The notes under the pieces: model-generated
The model's database searches: none
What the model saw: the letters and a program-made list of their open reading frames with translations, nothing else
Told to the model about the DNA's origin: nothing
Program-made: the position numbers and the translations under genes
In this document: positions 15,897 through 26,062 of the stretch, piece by piece
How positions within the stretch are numbered: the stretch's first letter is position 1
How the letters are laid out: every line of letters starts with the position of its first letter
NCBI GenBank assembly: GCA_947499935.1
Contig: CANMQH010000022.1
Location: 1 to 58,274, forward strand
Source of the DNA: an uncultured Algibacter sp.
Lineage (GTDB): Bacteria > Bacteroidota > Bacteroidia > Flavobacteriales > Flavobacteriaceae
DNA: 58,274 bases
Direction: 5' to 3'

Positions 15897-17081
15897 TCAA
15901 TCCTCAAACGTTATATAATTAGACACTAACCAATGATTAAATTTATTTTCACCTGCCTTAGTTGCTGGTATAATAATTTCTAACGTATGCTTTCCTACTC
16001 TTAAATCTCCTAGTTCAATAATTAAAGGTTGGATTTTAGACCCTGGGCACCAGTTTGACCTAGAAAGGTCTGAAGATGCTATGCGTTCTTCAATTTCCTT
16101 AATTTTATAAGTCTTTGATTTAACATCTAAATAAGACACCGAATCTTTTTTTAGCCAAACTCCTGAGCTTGGATTAAATCTTCTAAAAGAAGCACAATCG
16201 TCTCGCCACGGAATGGTATCTAAAACCAACGTTTTGTCAAAAAAAATACTATTCTTGATTTTTATAAACTCATCACCGCCACTATGTCCGCCATGTCCTG
16301 TTACGGTATAATATAGTTTTGCGTTTTTTACATCCTTTTTTAATTCAAAATTTGTTTTTAATGTAGAGGTTGCAAAAAAATCTGGATAAGATTGCCCTTC
16401 TACATAGGCTATTGTATTTACTAAGGGGATTATCTTTAATTTTTTTCTAGTTCTGTTAGAATAAGAAAAACTTAAATCAATACTATAACCTTCTTTTGTC
16501 CAAGAATCTACCCAAACACCAACATAAAAAGTACCAGTAACTATACTAGATAAAGGTGAAATGTCTTGTTCCCAATACACTTCTTTTTCCCATTTAGGAA
16601 TATATACAGGTCTTCTATATTTTACTTTATTATCACTGTAATAACCTACTCCAAATGGCGTCATAAAGCGTAAAAGCTCAATAGTTGGTTTGTAATTTTT
16701 TGATGCCAAAACACCTTTGAATTTATCAGATATATTTGATCCTTTGGGAAATTGTTTTTCACCTTTCGAAACATTTAGTATTGAAATTTCATCTGGATGG
16801 GTTACTACGAAACAAGAGCCTGACTTATCCCAACGGTCTCCATTAGAGCGTAACGTTAATTTTATCTTTACGTCTGTACCATTTAAAAATTTAGGTACTG
16901 TTATTTTTTTATAAATAATTCGCCCATTTTGCAATCGAACAACACTACTATCTTTCCCTTTTTCTCCACCAAAATTAATTGGAGTATTATCAAAAACAGA
17001 ATACTTTAATTCTTCTTGACTAAAGGCTTTTGAAACTAAAAAAAAACATACTAAAATTAAAAAAGTGAATTTTGTTTTCAT
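15897..17081 (-). CDS. PNGase F-like peptide:N-glycosidase (secreted)
   Basis: 394 residues with a Sec signal peptide (cleavage after VSKAFS). The two jelly-roll domains of PNGase F are recognisable: RWDKSGSCFVV (the Asp aligns with catalytic Asp60 of the Elizabethkingia enzyme), LLRFMTPFGVGYY, TGHGGHSGGDEF (the Glu aligns with Glu206) and SRSNWCPGSKI. The position matching Glu118 appears to be Asp (VDSWTKEGYS). The enzyme hydrolyses the amide between the innermost GlcNAc and Asn, releasing whole N-glycans and leaving Asp. It overlaps the preceding GH92 gene by 4 nt (ATGA) and is the last gene of the nine-gene run. The alignment is from memory of the family. Confidence 0.88.
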   Translation of the reverse strand: MKTKFTFLILVCFFLVSKAFSQEELKYSVFDNTPINFGGEKGKDSSVVRLQNGRIIYKKITVPKFLNGTDVKIKLTLRSNGDRWDKSGSCFVVTHPDEISILNVSKGEKQFPKGSNISDKFKGVLASKNYKPTIELLRFMTPFGVGYYSDNKVKYRRPVYIPKWEKEVYWEQDISPLSSIVTGTFYVGVWVDSWTKEGYSIDLSFSYSNRTRKKLKIIPLVNTIAYVEGQSYPDFFATSTLKTNFELKKDVKNAKLYYTVTGHGGHSGGDEFIKIKNSIFFDKTLVLDTIPWRDDCASFRRFNPSSGVWLKKDSVSYLDVKSKTYKIKEIEERIASSDLSRSNWCPGSKIQPLIIELGDLRVGKHTLEIIIPATKAGENKFNHWLVSNYITFED

Positions 17082-19372
17082 TTTAAAATAATTCGAAGAT
17101 TATTATTTAACAGGTCTTGATGCGATATAAAATAGTTTTTGTAATCTTTATTATTTAACTTTATGTGCATTATTGTGTCTTTATTATTTCCTTCTTTTTC
17201 TATTACAATACGCTTGCTTTTATAATATTCTTTATTTAGATGAATCGTTATTTTATCAAATCTAGGAGTCGTAATTGCATATATAGGATTTGCTGGCGAT
17301 ATTGGATAAATTCCCATCATAGAGAATACTGCCCAAGCACTCATAGTGCCAGTATCATCATTTCCTGGTAAGCCGTTTGGTTTGTTCTTAAAATAGGTGT
17401 TAAGTAATTTGCTTACCGTTTTTTGAGTGCGCCATTCTTCACCTTTAATATAATTAAACAGGTATGGATACCCTATATCTGGCTCATTGGCCATATCAAA
17501 TTGATTTCTATCAAAAACTTCTTGTAACTTTTTTGCAAATGGTTTCTCTCCACCCATTAAATTAATAAGTCCTTTTACATCATGACTAACCATAAAGGTA
17601 TATTGCCATGCATTGCCTTCTATAAAGCCTAAATTCTTTTGAAAATTTGCTCCTGACTCTGGATTATATGGTGTTAACCAACTGCCATCTTCATTTTTGG
17701 GGCGTAATAAATTAAATTCTTTATCGAATAGGTTTCGGTATGTAATGGAGCGTTTTGAGAAATTTTGATAATCCTCTGTTTTATCTAAAGCCTTTGCCAA
17801 TTGTGCTATGGCAAAATCACTAATATTGTATTCTTGTGTTGTAGAAACCGAACCACTATTTGTAGTTTTTGTTGTTAAATAGCCTTTTTCTAAATAATCT
17901 TTTAGACCTGGACGTAATGGATTATTTTCTAATTGATTTGCACTTTTAAGCATGGCTTTATAAGCTTTTTCAACATCAAAATCTTTTATGCCTTTTAAAT
18001 AAGTGTCAGCAATTATAATTCCTGCAGGGTCGCCAACCATGGTTGTTGTTTCTGTAGCATTTAATTCCCATTTGGGCAACCATCCAGATTCATCATAAAT
18101 TTGCAACATGCTTTTTACCATATCTGATTGTTGTTCTGGATATACTAAACTCATTAACTGATGCAAATTTCTATAGGTATCCCAAAAAGAAAAAACGGAA
18201 TATCTTGTTCCTTCAGTTTTTAATGTTTCTCTAGTTTTCATTTTTGGATATTCTCCATTGAAATCGTTTAATGTATTTGGATGAATAAGTGTATGGTATA
18301 ATGCTGTGTAGAATATTGTTTTATCTTCTTCGGAGCCGCCTTCAACTTCTATTCTTGATAAATGATTGTTCCAATTTTGTTTTGTTTCATCTAAAATTTG
18401 ATTAAAACTTTTTAATGACGTTTCTTTTTCTAAATTTTCTCGGGCATTTTCTATACTAACATAAGATATCCCAACTTTCATTTCTACTTCTGTAGGTTTT
18501 TCAAAATTATAGGTCATGTAAGCTCCAATACTATCGCCAACTACTTGCTGTTTAAACCCTTCTTTAATTCTGGTTTTTCCATTATAAGATTTTCCGTGAG
18601 ATTCCATCCATTGGCCTTCAACACCTTCAATTTTATTTGGTATTATCCAAACACCAAAGGTGTCTGCGGGTTTAGAAAATTTTGCAACAAAATACACAGG
18701 GTAGGCTTCTTCGGGTTTGTAATAGCAAAATGAGCCAACGGTTCTAACACCTTCAATTTCTGTATTAGAAACTACTTTTATTGATGCGCCTTGCTCATTC
18801 GTAAGCCCTAACCCCAAATTCAATAAAATATTAGCCTTTCCTTCTGAAAAAGTATACTTGCTAATCCCAACGCGAGTTGATGCTGTAGCTTCAACTTTAA
18901 TGTTGTATGTATCTAAATGGTTTGAATAATACCCAACCTTGGAAACCTCTTTTGAATAGGTTGTACCATATTCTAAATGATTAACTTCTAACTTTCCTGA
19001 TGTTGGCATTGCTATAATAACGCCTAAATCTGGACAACCAACGCCACTTAAATTCACATGACTGAAACCTGTTAAAAATTTGTTTTCATTGATATAAGGG
19101 GTTGATAGCCATCTACTGTCTTTTTCTAAAGGTAAGTTTTGTGGGCCAGCAACATTAAATGGCGATACATTTGCCATACCTCTAACCGCTATTGGTCCTG
19201 GATTAGTAGTTCCAAAGTTTGATGTACCAATAAAAGGATTTACATATTGCGTAAAATCTTTTAAAATAATCTTTTCTTGAGGTTTATCTTTTTTTATTGA
19301 TTTTTTACAAGACAAGATTGTACAAAATGTTATTAAAAAAAATACAATATGTTTACTCAAAAAAAACTTCAT
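17078..19372 (-). CDS. GH92 exo-alpha-mannosidase lipoprotein
   Basis: 764 residues. Lipobox ILSCKKS, then the GH92 opening YVNPFIGTSNFGTTNPGPIA. The (alpha/alpha)6 domain holds FWDTYRNLHQLMSLVYP, FIEGNAWQYTFMVSHD, ANEPDIGYPYLFNY and the acidic motif GNDDTGTMSAW that carries the putative catalytic bases. GH92 enzymes are calcium-dependent inverting exo-mannosidases that remove alpha-1,2, 1,3, 1,4 or 1,6 mannose. The shortened loop ending ANEPDIGY differs from the other three copies and suggests a distinct linkage. It lies 9 bp after the previous GH92 gene. Confidence 0.94.
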   Translation of the reverse strand: MKFFLSKHIVFFLITFCTILSCKKSIKKDKPQEKIILKDFTQYVNPFIGTSNFGTTNPGPIAVRGMANVSPFNVAGPQNLPLEKDSRWLSTPYINENKFLTGFSHVNLSGVGCPDLGVIIAMPTSGKLEVNHLEYGTTYSKEVSKVGYYSNHLDTYNIKVEATASTRVGISKYTFSEGKANILLNLGLGLTNEQGASIKVVSNTEIEGVRTVGSFCYYKPEEAYPVYFVAKFSKPADTFGVWIIPNKIEGVEGQWMESHGKSYNGKTRIKEGFKQQVVGDSIGAYMTYNFEKPTEVEMKVGISYVSIENARENLEKETSLKSFNQILDETKQNWNNHLSRIEVEGGSEEDKTIFYTALYHTLIHPNTLNDFNGEYPKMKTRETLKTEGTRYSVFSFWDTYRNLHQLMSLVYPEQQSDMVKSMLQIYDESGWLPKWELNATETTTMVGDPAGIIIADTYLKGIKDFDVEKAYKAMLKSANQLENNPLRPGLKDYLEKGYLTTKTTNSGSVSTTQEYNISDFAIAQLAKALDKTEDYQNFSKRSITYRNLFDKEFNLLRPKNEDGSWLTPYNPESGANFQKNLGFIEGNAWQYTFMVSHDVKGLINLMGGEKPFAKKLQEVFDRNQFDMANEPDIGYPYLFNYIKGEEWRTQKTVSKLLNTYFKNKPNGLPGNDDTGTMSAWAVFSMMGIYPISPANPIYAITTPRFDKITIHLNKEYYKSKRIVIEKEGNNKDTIMHIKLNNKDYKNYFISHQDLLNNNLRIILK

Positions 19373-19381
19373 ATTTTAATC

Positions 19382-21706
19382 TTATTGTTTATGTAAACTT
19401 AATGAATACGGTACTGAATCATCAGTATTCGCCCATGCTTTATTTGGTGTATTAGTCATATTAAAATTCAATTTTCCTCCTTTTTGAATAGCTTCAAATG
19501 TTAGATACGATTTATTATATTCAATCGAATTTAAACGTGCTGAATTTATATAGACATTATCTTTGGAGTTATTAGCTGCTGAAATTTCAAAACTATTTCC
19601 GTTTTCTAAATGCATAATCGCCTTTTTAAATAAGGGACTTCCTATAACGTATTGGTCTACGCCAGGTGTAACCGGATAAAAACCTAACGAACTAAATACG
19701 TACCATGCAGATGTTTGTCCGTTATCCTCATCACCACAATAGCCATCTGGTGTTGGTGCATATAATTTGGTTAAAACTTTACGCACTTTTTCTTGTGCTT
19801 TGTATGATGCATTGGCATAATTATATAAGTAAATCATGTGCTGAATGGGCTGATTACCATGTGCATAATTCCCCATATTCATAATTTGCATTTCTCTAAT
19901 CTCATGAATTGTAAACCCGTAATATGAATTATCAAAATCTGGCGGCATATTAAAAACAGCATCTAATTGGTTTTCAAAATCTTTTTTTCCGCCCATTAAT
20001 TCCATCAAACCATTTACATCATGAAAAACAGACCATGTGTAATGTACGCTATTCCCTTCTGTAAATGCATCTCCCCATTTTAAGGGGTTAAACGGACTTT
20101 GAAATGTGCCATCTTCATTTTTTCCTCGCATCCATTTGGTTGATGGGTCAAATAAATTTTTATAGTTTAAAGAACGTTTATAAAAAGTCTTTGCCAACTT
20201 ATTTTTTCCTAATTTTTCTGCCATTTGCGCAATAGTAAAATCGGCATAGGCATATTCTAAAGTTCTGGCAGCATTTTCATTAATACCGATATTATAAGGC
20301 ACATAACCTAATCTGTTATAATAATCGATACCTTCTCTTCCTACTGATTTAATAACGTTTCCTTTAGATAATGGTCTATTATCTGCACTTGTAGCATTCT
20401 TTATCATGGCTTCTAATAAAGTATCTGTATCTCCTAAATTGATACCTTTTAAAAATGCATCTGCAATAATTGGACTGGAATTAGACCCAACCATACAATC
20501 ACGATGTCCTGGACTTGCCCATTCTGGTAACCATCCAGATTCTTTATAAGTATTCGTTAACCCTTCCATAATTTGACCATTCAATTCTGGATACATCATA
20601 TTAAAAAAAGGAAAAACGGCTCTAAAGGTATCCCAAAAACCATTATCTGTAAACATATATCCAGCTTCTACTTTGCCATTATATGGACTATAATGAACAA
20701 CTTCATTTGCTTGATTATATTCATGTATTTTTCTTGGAAACAATAAAACTCTGTACAAGCAAGAATAAAATGTTCTAATATTATCTATATTATCATCTTC
20801 AATTTCAATTTTACTTAATTCTTTTTCCCAAGCATTTTTTGCTTTGTTTAAAGTGGTTTCAAAAGTATCTTTTCCAATTTCTCTATCTAAATTAAGTTGA
20901 GCCTGTTCTCGACTTATAAAAGATGATGCGACTTTAACATGAACTACTTCGCCTCGTTTTGTTTTGAATCCGACTATAGCACCAACATGTTCGCCTTTAT
21001 TTTCGGTTGAATTTTTAATTAATTTCCAATTATCACTCCAAGTATGTGTCAATTCAAAATCTTTATCAAATTCTGCTACAAAATAATTATGAAAATTATC
21101 AGGAACACCACCGCTATTATTTCTACAATACCCAATTATTTTTCGTTCTTCCGGAATTATTTTAACCATAGACCCTTTAAAAAATCCATCCAACATAATA
21201 TAAGATTGGTCTTCTGGAAACGTAAATTTAAAATGTGCGGCACGCTCTGTTGGGGTCACTTCAGCTAGGACATCGTAATCGGCTAAATAGGTTTTGTAAT
21301 GGTGTGGTTTTACGGTTTCTGCTTTATGAGAAAACCAAGATTCTCTATCATCTTCTTTATATTTTAAATCTCCTGTAACCGCCATTAAAGAAAAGGCTGC
21401 ATAATCATTAATCCACGGACTGGGTTGATGGGTTTGTTTAATGCCCCGTATTTTGTTTTCATCATATTTGTAGGTCCAACCATCACCCATTTTTGAGGTC
21501 ATGGGTGTCCAAAAGTTCATACCCCAAGGTGTTGCAATTGCGGGATAGGTGTTTCCGTTAGAAAGTTCAAAAGAAGAATCTGTTCCCATTAATGGGTTTA
21601 CATAATCTGTTAAATCTACTTTACTAACGGTTTTTGTGGTATTTTGCTTTTCGATTTCCTGACAAGAAAATATTAAGAAGCAACTAAAAACTACCCAAAT
21701 TCTCAT
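19382..21706 (-). CDS. GH92 exo-alpha-mannosidase lipoprotein
   Basis: 774 residues with lipobox IFSCQEI. GH92 motifs: YVNPLMGTDSSFELSNGNTY, FWDTFRAVFPFFNMMYPE, TEGNSVHYTWSVFHD, YAHGNQPIQHMIYLYNY and GDEDNGQTSAW. The usual GNEP is GNQP, and the loop before it is long (an extra NSYYGFTIHEIREMQIMNMG). These features separate it from the copy at 24957 and point to a different linkage. It follows the glycosylasparaginase gene by 2 bp and should act in the periplasm or at the surface. Confidence 0.93.
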   Translation of the reverse strand: MRIWVVFSCFLIFSCQEIEKQNTTKTVSKVDLTDYVNPLMGTDSSFELSNGNTYPAIATPWGMNFWTPMTSKMGDGWTYKYDENKIRGIKQTHQPSPWINDYAAFSLMAVTGDLKYKEDDRESWFSHKAETVKPHHYKTYLADYDVLAEVTPTERAAHFKFTFPEDQSYIMLDGFFKGSMVKIIPEERKIIGYCRNNSGGVPDNFHNYFVAEFDKDFELTHTWSDNWKLIKNSTENKGEHVGAIVGFKTKRGEVVHVKVASSFISREQAQLNLDREIGKDTFETTLNKAKNAWEKELSKIEIEDDNIDNIRTFYSCLYRVLLFPRKIHEYNQANEVVHYSPYNGKVEAGYMFTDNGFWDTFRAVFPFFNMMYPELNGQIMEGLTNTYKESGWLPEWASPGHRDCMVGSNSSPIIADAFLKGINLGDTDTLLEAMIKNATSADNRPLSKGNVIKSVGREGIDYYNRLGYVPYNIGINENAARTLEYAYADFTIAQMAEKLGKNKLAKTFYKRSLNYKNLFDPSTKWMRGKNEDGTFQSPFNPLKWGDAFTEGNSVHYTWSVFHDVNGLMELMGGKKDFENQLDAVFNMPPDFDNSYYGFTIHEIREMQIMNMGNYAHGNQPIQHMIYLYNYANASYKAQEKVRKVLTKLYAPTPDGYCGDEDNGQTSAWYVFSSLGFYPVTPGVDQYVIGSPLFKKAIMHLENGNSFEISAANNSKDNVYINSARLNSIEYNKSYLTFEAIQKGGKLNFNMTNTPNKAWANTDDSVPYSLSLHKQ

Positions 21707-21708
21707 AT

Positions 21709-22677
21709 TTATTTAATTTTAAAATTAGCATCGACTAATTCATTATTTATTGTATTGGTTTGAATAGCATAATTAAAACCAGGGCGTAAGCAATACGAGC
21801 CATATTCGCCATTTTTATTTAGCGCTATAAAACCTACTTGCAACCATTCTAAATCTGGATATCCTTTGTAAATTTTGTAAATGCGCTCTACAACTTCTTT
21901 ACAGGCTTCTTCGGGCGATTTTCCATGACGCATTAATTCTACTACCATAGCGCTACCAGCAGTTTTAATCATAGCTTCCCCCATTCCTGTTGCGGCAGCG
22001 GCACCCACCTCATTATCTAAAAATAATCCAGCGCCTATAATTGGAGAATCTCCAACTCTACCATGCATTTTCCATGCGGCTCCACTTGTTGTACAGGCTC
22101 CTGATAAATTACCTTCTTCATCTAAAGCCAACATACTTATAGTATCATGATTTTCAATATTTATTACTGGTTTATAGTCTGATTTTAATAACCATGCTTC
22201 GTAATCTTGTTTTGTTTTTTCGGTTAATAAGTTTTCCTTTTCAAAACCTTGTTCTAAAGCAAACTGCAACGCACCTTCTCCTACTAACATAATATGTGGT
22301 GTTTTCTCCATAACTTTTCTAGCAACAGAAATGGGGTGTTTAATATGTTGTAAAAAAGCTACTGAACCACAATTATTATTGTAATCCATAATACAAGCAT
22401 CTAAAGTTACTTTCCCCTCTCGGTCTGGAAAACCACCTAAGCCAACTGTTTGCACATCTGGATTAGCTTCTGCAGTTCTTACTCCTTGTTCAACTGCATC
22501 TAAAGCACTACCGCCTGAACTTAAAATTTTCCATGCTACATTATTAGCAGCAATCCCATGATTCCAAGTAGAAATTACAACAGGTTTAATAACTTCTTTT
22601 ACAGCCTCTTTTTTTGGTGTTTCATTTTCTTTACATCCAATAAAAACTGCTATTAATACTATAAATATATATTTCAT
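21709..22677 (-). CDS. N4-(beta-N-acetylglucosaminyl)-L-asparaginase (glycosylasparaginase), lipoprotein
   Basis: 322 residues, Ntn-hydrolase. A lipoprotein signal (IAVFIGCKENE) precedes the alpha chain (STWNHGIAANNVAWKILSSG, NPDVQTVGLGGFPDREG). The autocleavage site NHDTISMLALDE supplies the nucleophile Thr as the new N-terminus of the beta chain, followed by GACTTSGAAWKMHGRVGDSP and GAAAATGMGEA that form the substrate pocket. It cleaves GlcNAc-Asn, releasing aspartate and the glycosylamine. It is tightly packed between two GH92 genes, confirming that the locus acts on N-linked glycans. Confidence 0.93.
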   Translation of the reverse strand: MKYIFIVLIAVFIGCKENETPKKEAVKEVIKPVVISTWNHGIAANNVAWKILSSGGSALDAVEQGVRTAEANPDVQTVGLGGFPDREGKVTLDACIMDYNNNCGSVAFLQHIKHPISVARKVMEKTPHIMLVGEGALQFALEQGFEKENLLTEKTKQDYEAWLLKSDYKPVINIENHDTISMLALDEEGNLSGACTTSGAAWKMHGRVGDSPIIGAGLFLDNEVGAAAATGMGEAMIKTAGSAMVVELMRHGKSPEEACKEVVERIYKIYKGYPDLEWLQVGFIALNKNGEYGSYCLRPGFNYAIQTNTINNELVDANFKIK

Positions 22678-22680
22678 TTG

Positions 22681-24957
22681 TTAATATATTTTGTTTGGTT
22701 TAGGCATATCTAGTTTATCCAAAAAATTATCATTGGCTCTGTTTCTCATCACAAACTCTAAAACACCTCCACTAATAATTTCTTTATGAGTTATGTATAG
22801 TCTATTAAGCGATTTTCCATTTAAAGAAATACGTTCTATAAATTTATTTTCTTCTGAAAAATTCTTTGTTTTTATTTTGAATGATTTTTCATTTTGTAAT
22901 TGAATCTCTGCTTCTTCAAATAATGGTATTCCTATAAGATAAACACCTTGCGCAGGATTTACAGGATAAAAGCCTAAGGCACTAAAAATATACCATGATG
23001 ACATTTGCCCGCAATCCTCATTACCACAATGCCCGTTGGGTTCATTCTTATATTGATTTTCTAAAATTTCACGAACTAATTTTTGAGTTTTAGAAGGTTT
23101 ATTTAAATAATTATACAAGTATGCTACATGATGACTTGGTTCATTTCCGTGTGCATATTGCCCTATCATTCCTGTACTGAATAGTGGTAGTTTGTCATCA
23201 GCTTTTGGGTAGTATGAAAACATGGAATCTAACTTTTGTTCAAAACGTTCTTTTCCGCCTGTTTTAGTCATTAATTCATCTATATTTTGAGGCACATACC
23301 AATAGTATTGCCATGCATTACTTTCACAGAAATAAGGGGTGTACGCTTTGGCTATAAAATTAGGTAAAAACTCATTTTTAGTATTTTTTGGTTGTATCCA
23401 CGAGGTTTTTTGATTGTATAGATTTTTCCAGTTTTCTGAACGTTTTATAAAATAATCATAATCGCCCATTTTCTTCAAATCTTTGGCAAACATGGCAATA
23501 CACCAATCATCATAAGCATATTCCATAGTTTTTGAAACCGACCAATTTTCATGACCATCATCCGCTGGAACATAGCCTTTTTTCATATAAACATCTATTT
23601 GTCTATCATCAACCATGGCACTTTCTTTACATGCTTTATAGGCTAATTCAGCATCAAAATTGAAGCCTTTAAAATAAGCATCAACAATAACAGGTACAGC
23701 ATGATAGCCAATCATCATATTGGTTTCACTACCATGTAATGACCAAACTGGAAGTTCGTCAGTTTCTTTATAATGCGCCAAAAGCGATTTTACCATATCT
23801 GGCACACGCTCTGGCTGTATAATTGTATATAAAGGGTGTGCCGCTCTATAGGTATCCCACAATGAAAAGGTATCGTATCTATTAAAATCATTAGCTGTAG
23901 CGATGGTGTCCTTTCCTGCTTTGTACAAACCATACTCGTCATTAGCAGCTTTGTATGTACCATCAATATCGCTTAATAATGTTGGTGCTAACATGGATTG
24001 ATATAGCATGGTATAAAAGATGCTTTTGTTATTATCGTCTGAGGATTTTAATTTAATTTTTTGAAGTTCTTTTTCCCATACTGATTTTGCATTTTCTCGA
24101 TATCTATCAAAATTAAAACCGACGGTCTCTTTTTTAATTGCTTTATGGGCAGCTTCAAAACTTGTAGTAGATAATCCTGTTTTAATTATTATTTGCTCAT
24201 TATCTATGGTACTATATTTTAATATTATTTTAGAATTGATACCTCCAAATGGTAGATTATCTTGTTTTTTATCATCAAGAATTTCATAAGATTTAAACGA
24301 TTTAGAAAATTGCATTTCAAAATATAATCGCTGATTTCTAGCCCAACCTGTAGACATACGATAACCACGAATTACTGAATCATTAAAGCGTTCTACAAAA
24401 GTACTGGTGGGTTTGTCCCAATTTAAGGCATACCCCAAATCGACATGAATTTGAGTATTCTCATCTTTAGGAAACGTGTACCTATGTATACCAACTCTTT
24501 TTGTTGCTGTTAATTCTGCTCTTATATTATAATCCAACAAATCGACCGCATAATATCCTGGTGATGCCGTTTCTTGAATATGATTAAAGGATGAAAAAGG
24601 TTTATAGTTGTTTTCTTTTATTCTTTTTGAAAACCGACTATTGGTTGGCATAACCAAAATATCATACAAATCGCCAGCACCAGTTCCTGTAAGATGCGTA
24701 TGTGAAAACCCTGTGATTATTGAATCTTGATAATAATATCCTGCTATTCTATCCCATCCAGGAATTCCTATATCGGGGCTTAATTGTACCATTCCAAAAG
24801 GGACGGTTGCTCCAGGGTAAGTGTTGCCAGGGCCATCGGTACCAATAAACGGGTTTACGTAATCTACAAGGTTTTTTGCAGCAAATTGACGTTGTTTTTC
24901 TTTTTGACAAGAGCAAAACAAAACAATAATAAAAAAATAAACACATAGATTTTTCAT
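22681..24957 (-). CDS. GH92 exo-alpha-mannosidase lipoprotein
   Basis: 758 residues; lipobox LFCSCQKE. GH92 motifs: YVNPFIGTDGPGNTYPGATV, PFGMVQLSPDIG, SLWDTYRAAHPLYTIIQPE, CESNAWQYYWYVPQN, YAHGNEPSHHVAYLYNY and GNEDCGQMSSW. GNEPSHH is the form I associate with the alpha-1,2-mannosidase branch, so it may remove the outer alpha-1,2 mannoses of high-mannose glycans; this is inference. It sits 3 bp upstream of the glycosylasparaginase and 8 bp downstream of the GHL10-like gene. Confidence 0.95.
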   Translation of the reverse strand: MKNLCVYFFIIVLFCSCQKEKQRQFAAKNLVDYVNPFIGTDGPGNTYPGATVPFGMVQLSPDIGIPGWDRIAGYYYQDSIITGFSHTHLTGTGAGDLYDILVMPTNSRFSKRIKENNYKPFSSFNHIQETASPGYYAVDLLDYNIRAELTATKRVGIHRYTFPKDENTQIHVDLGYALNWDKPTSTFVERFNDSVIRGYRMSTGWARNQRLYFEMQFSKSFKSYEILDDKKQDNLPFGGINSKIILKYSTIDNEQIIIKTGLSTTSFEAAHKAIKKETVGFNFDRYRENAKSVWEKELQKIKLKSSDDNNKSIFYTMLYQSMLAPTLLSDIDGTYKAANDEYGLYKAGKDTIATANDFNRYDTFSLWDTYRAAHPLYTIIQPERVPDMVKSLLAHYKETDELPVWSLHGSETNMMIGYHAVPVIVDAYFKGFNFDAELAYKACKESAMVDDRQIDVYMKKGYVPADDGHENWSVSKTMEYAYDDWCIAMFAKDLKKMGDYDYFIKRSENWKNLYNQKTSWIQPKNTKNEFLPNFIAKAYTPYFCESNAWQYYWYVPQNIDELMTKTGGKERFEQKLDSMFSYYPKADDKLPLFSTGMIGQYAHGNEPSHHVAYLYNYLNKPSKTQKLVREILENQYKNEPNGHCGNEDCGQMSSWYIFSALGFYPVNPAQGVYLIGIPLFEEAEIQLQNEKSFKIKTKNFSEENKFIERISLNGKSLNRLYITHKEIISGGVLEFVMRNRANDNFLDKLDMPKPNKIY

Positions 24958-24965
24958 AGTGTTAT

Positions 24966-26060
24966 TTATTCTTTCGAAGCTTTTATAACTTCAAAATGAT
25001 GTTCTTTAATATCGAAAAGAGCAACGCCTGATGCTCCACTTTCTTTTACTACGTTAATGGCATTAGCGACTTCCTCAGCAGTCATTTCAGGGATATATAA
25101 ACCTGTATGCAATATGGTATTTTTTCCTTTCAAATCTTCTATTCCTTGTTGAGAAGCAAACTTAACCCAATCTAAATCTTCATTATAAAAATTATTATAA
25201 ACCATAGGTAAAACCGCGTCAACGTTCCATTTATCCCAACGTTGCCTAACCATATGGTCTGCCATTTCTGGGTAAGGAAAAACAGCAGCTGTTAATTTTT
25301 TTCCATGTTTATGAGCTATTTTATAGGCACCATCTACAACAGATTTTATTTCATTTAATCTAAATTGTTTCCATTCAATATCTATAGCAGGAACTTCTAC
25401 TTTTCTAATGTCTTTTCCGTATAATTTCTTGAATTTTTCTACCGCAGCATCCGAATAATCAAAATCAAAATCGGGTAGTTCTTCATTTTGAACTAAATTA
25501 TATTTAGGTAATAGTCCTATTGGCAAGTATACATCTGGGTATCTTATATAATCTAAATGTACGCTTGTAATGCCTTCTATTTTAGCCATGCTCTCAACCA
25601 AGTTCCATATATGTTGGCGTGCTTCTGGATGACTTGGGGATAGCCATTGGTAATAATCTACATAAGGCCTATCATCAAAGCAAGATTTTCCGCTTCTGCT
25701 TACCATATACCAATCTGGATGCTGTAATGCAATGGTATCTCCTGGGCGGTTTATAGTAAACATCCATGCATGAACTTCTAAACCAGCTTCTAAAGCCAAT
25801 GGTGCTACTTTCTCGAGTCTTTTTGAATCTGCCTGCGTGTCTATTAATACCGCATCAATGCCGTTTTGAGCTAATTTCTTAAACCAAGCCTTATGCTCTT
25901 CATCTGTTTTTTCTACACCTGCTCCATACCATGACCAATATTTAAAAGCAGGTTTTGTGTTTTCGATTTCTTTAGATACGGTGGATTCTTTTTTATTTGT
26001 TGACGTACATCCAATTGTTAAAACTGTAACAATGAAAAATATGGTTTTAAATAGCTTCAT
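24966..26060 (-). CDS. GHL10-like (family 10-like) glycosidase-related lipoprotein
   Basis: 364 residues with lipobox LTIGCTST. A TIM-barrel pattern follows: KYWSWYGAGVEKTDEEHKAW, NGIDAVLIDTQAD, GLEVHAWMFTIN, GITSVHLDYIRYPD, KLTAAVFPYPEM, WNVDAVLPMVYNNFY, LHTGLYIPEM and GASGVALFDI. The HLDYIRYPD strand end is characteristic of the GHL10/DUF187-type putative glycosidases. No substrate is established for this family in N-glycan loci. Its position between CBM9-like and GH92 genes, 2 bp and 8 bp away, argues for a role on the glycan core, perhaps on the chitobiose or a fucosylated core; that is speculation. Confidence 0.78.
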   Translation of the reverse strand: MKLFKTIFFIVTVLTIGCTSTNKKESTVSKEIENTKPAFKYWSWYGAGVEKTDEEHKAWFKKLAQNGIDAVLIDTQADSKRLEKVAPLALEAGLEVHAWMFTINRPGDTIALQHPDWYMVSRSGKSCFDDRPYVDYYQWLSPSHPEARQHIWNLVESMAKIEGITSVHLDYIRYPDVYLPIGLLPKYNLVQNEELPDFDFDYSDAAVEKFKKLYGKDIRKVEVPAIDIEWKQFRLNEIKSVVDGAYKIAHKHGKKLTAAVFPYPEMADHMVRQRWDKWNVDAVLPMVYNNFYNEDLDWVKFASQQGIEDLKGKNTILHTGLYIPEMTAEEVANAINVVKESGASGVALFDIKEHHFEVIKASKE

Positions 26061-26062
26061 AG

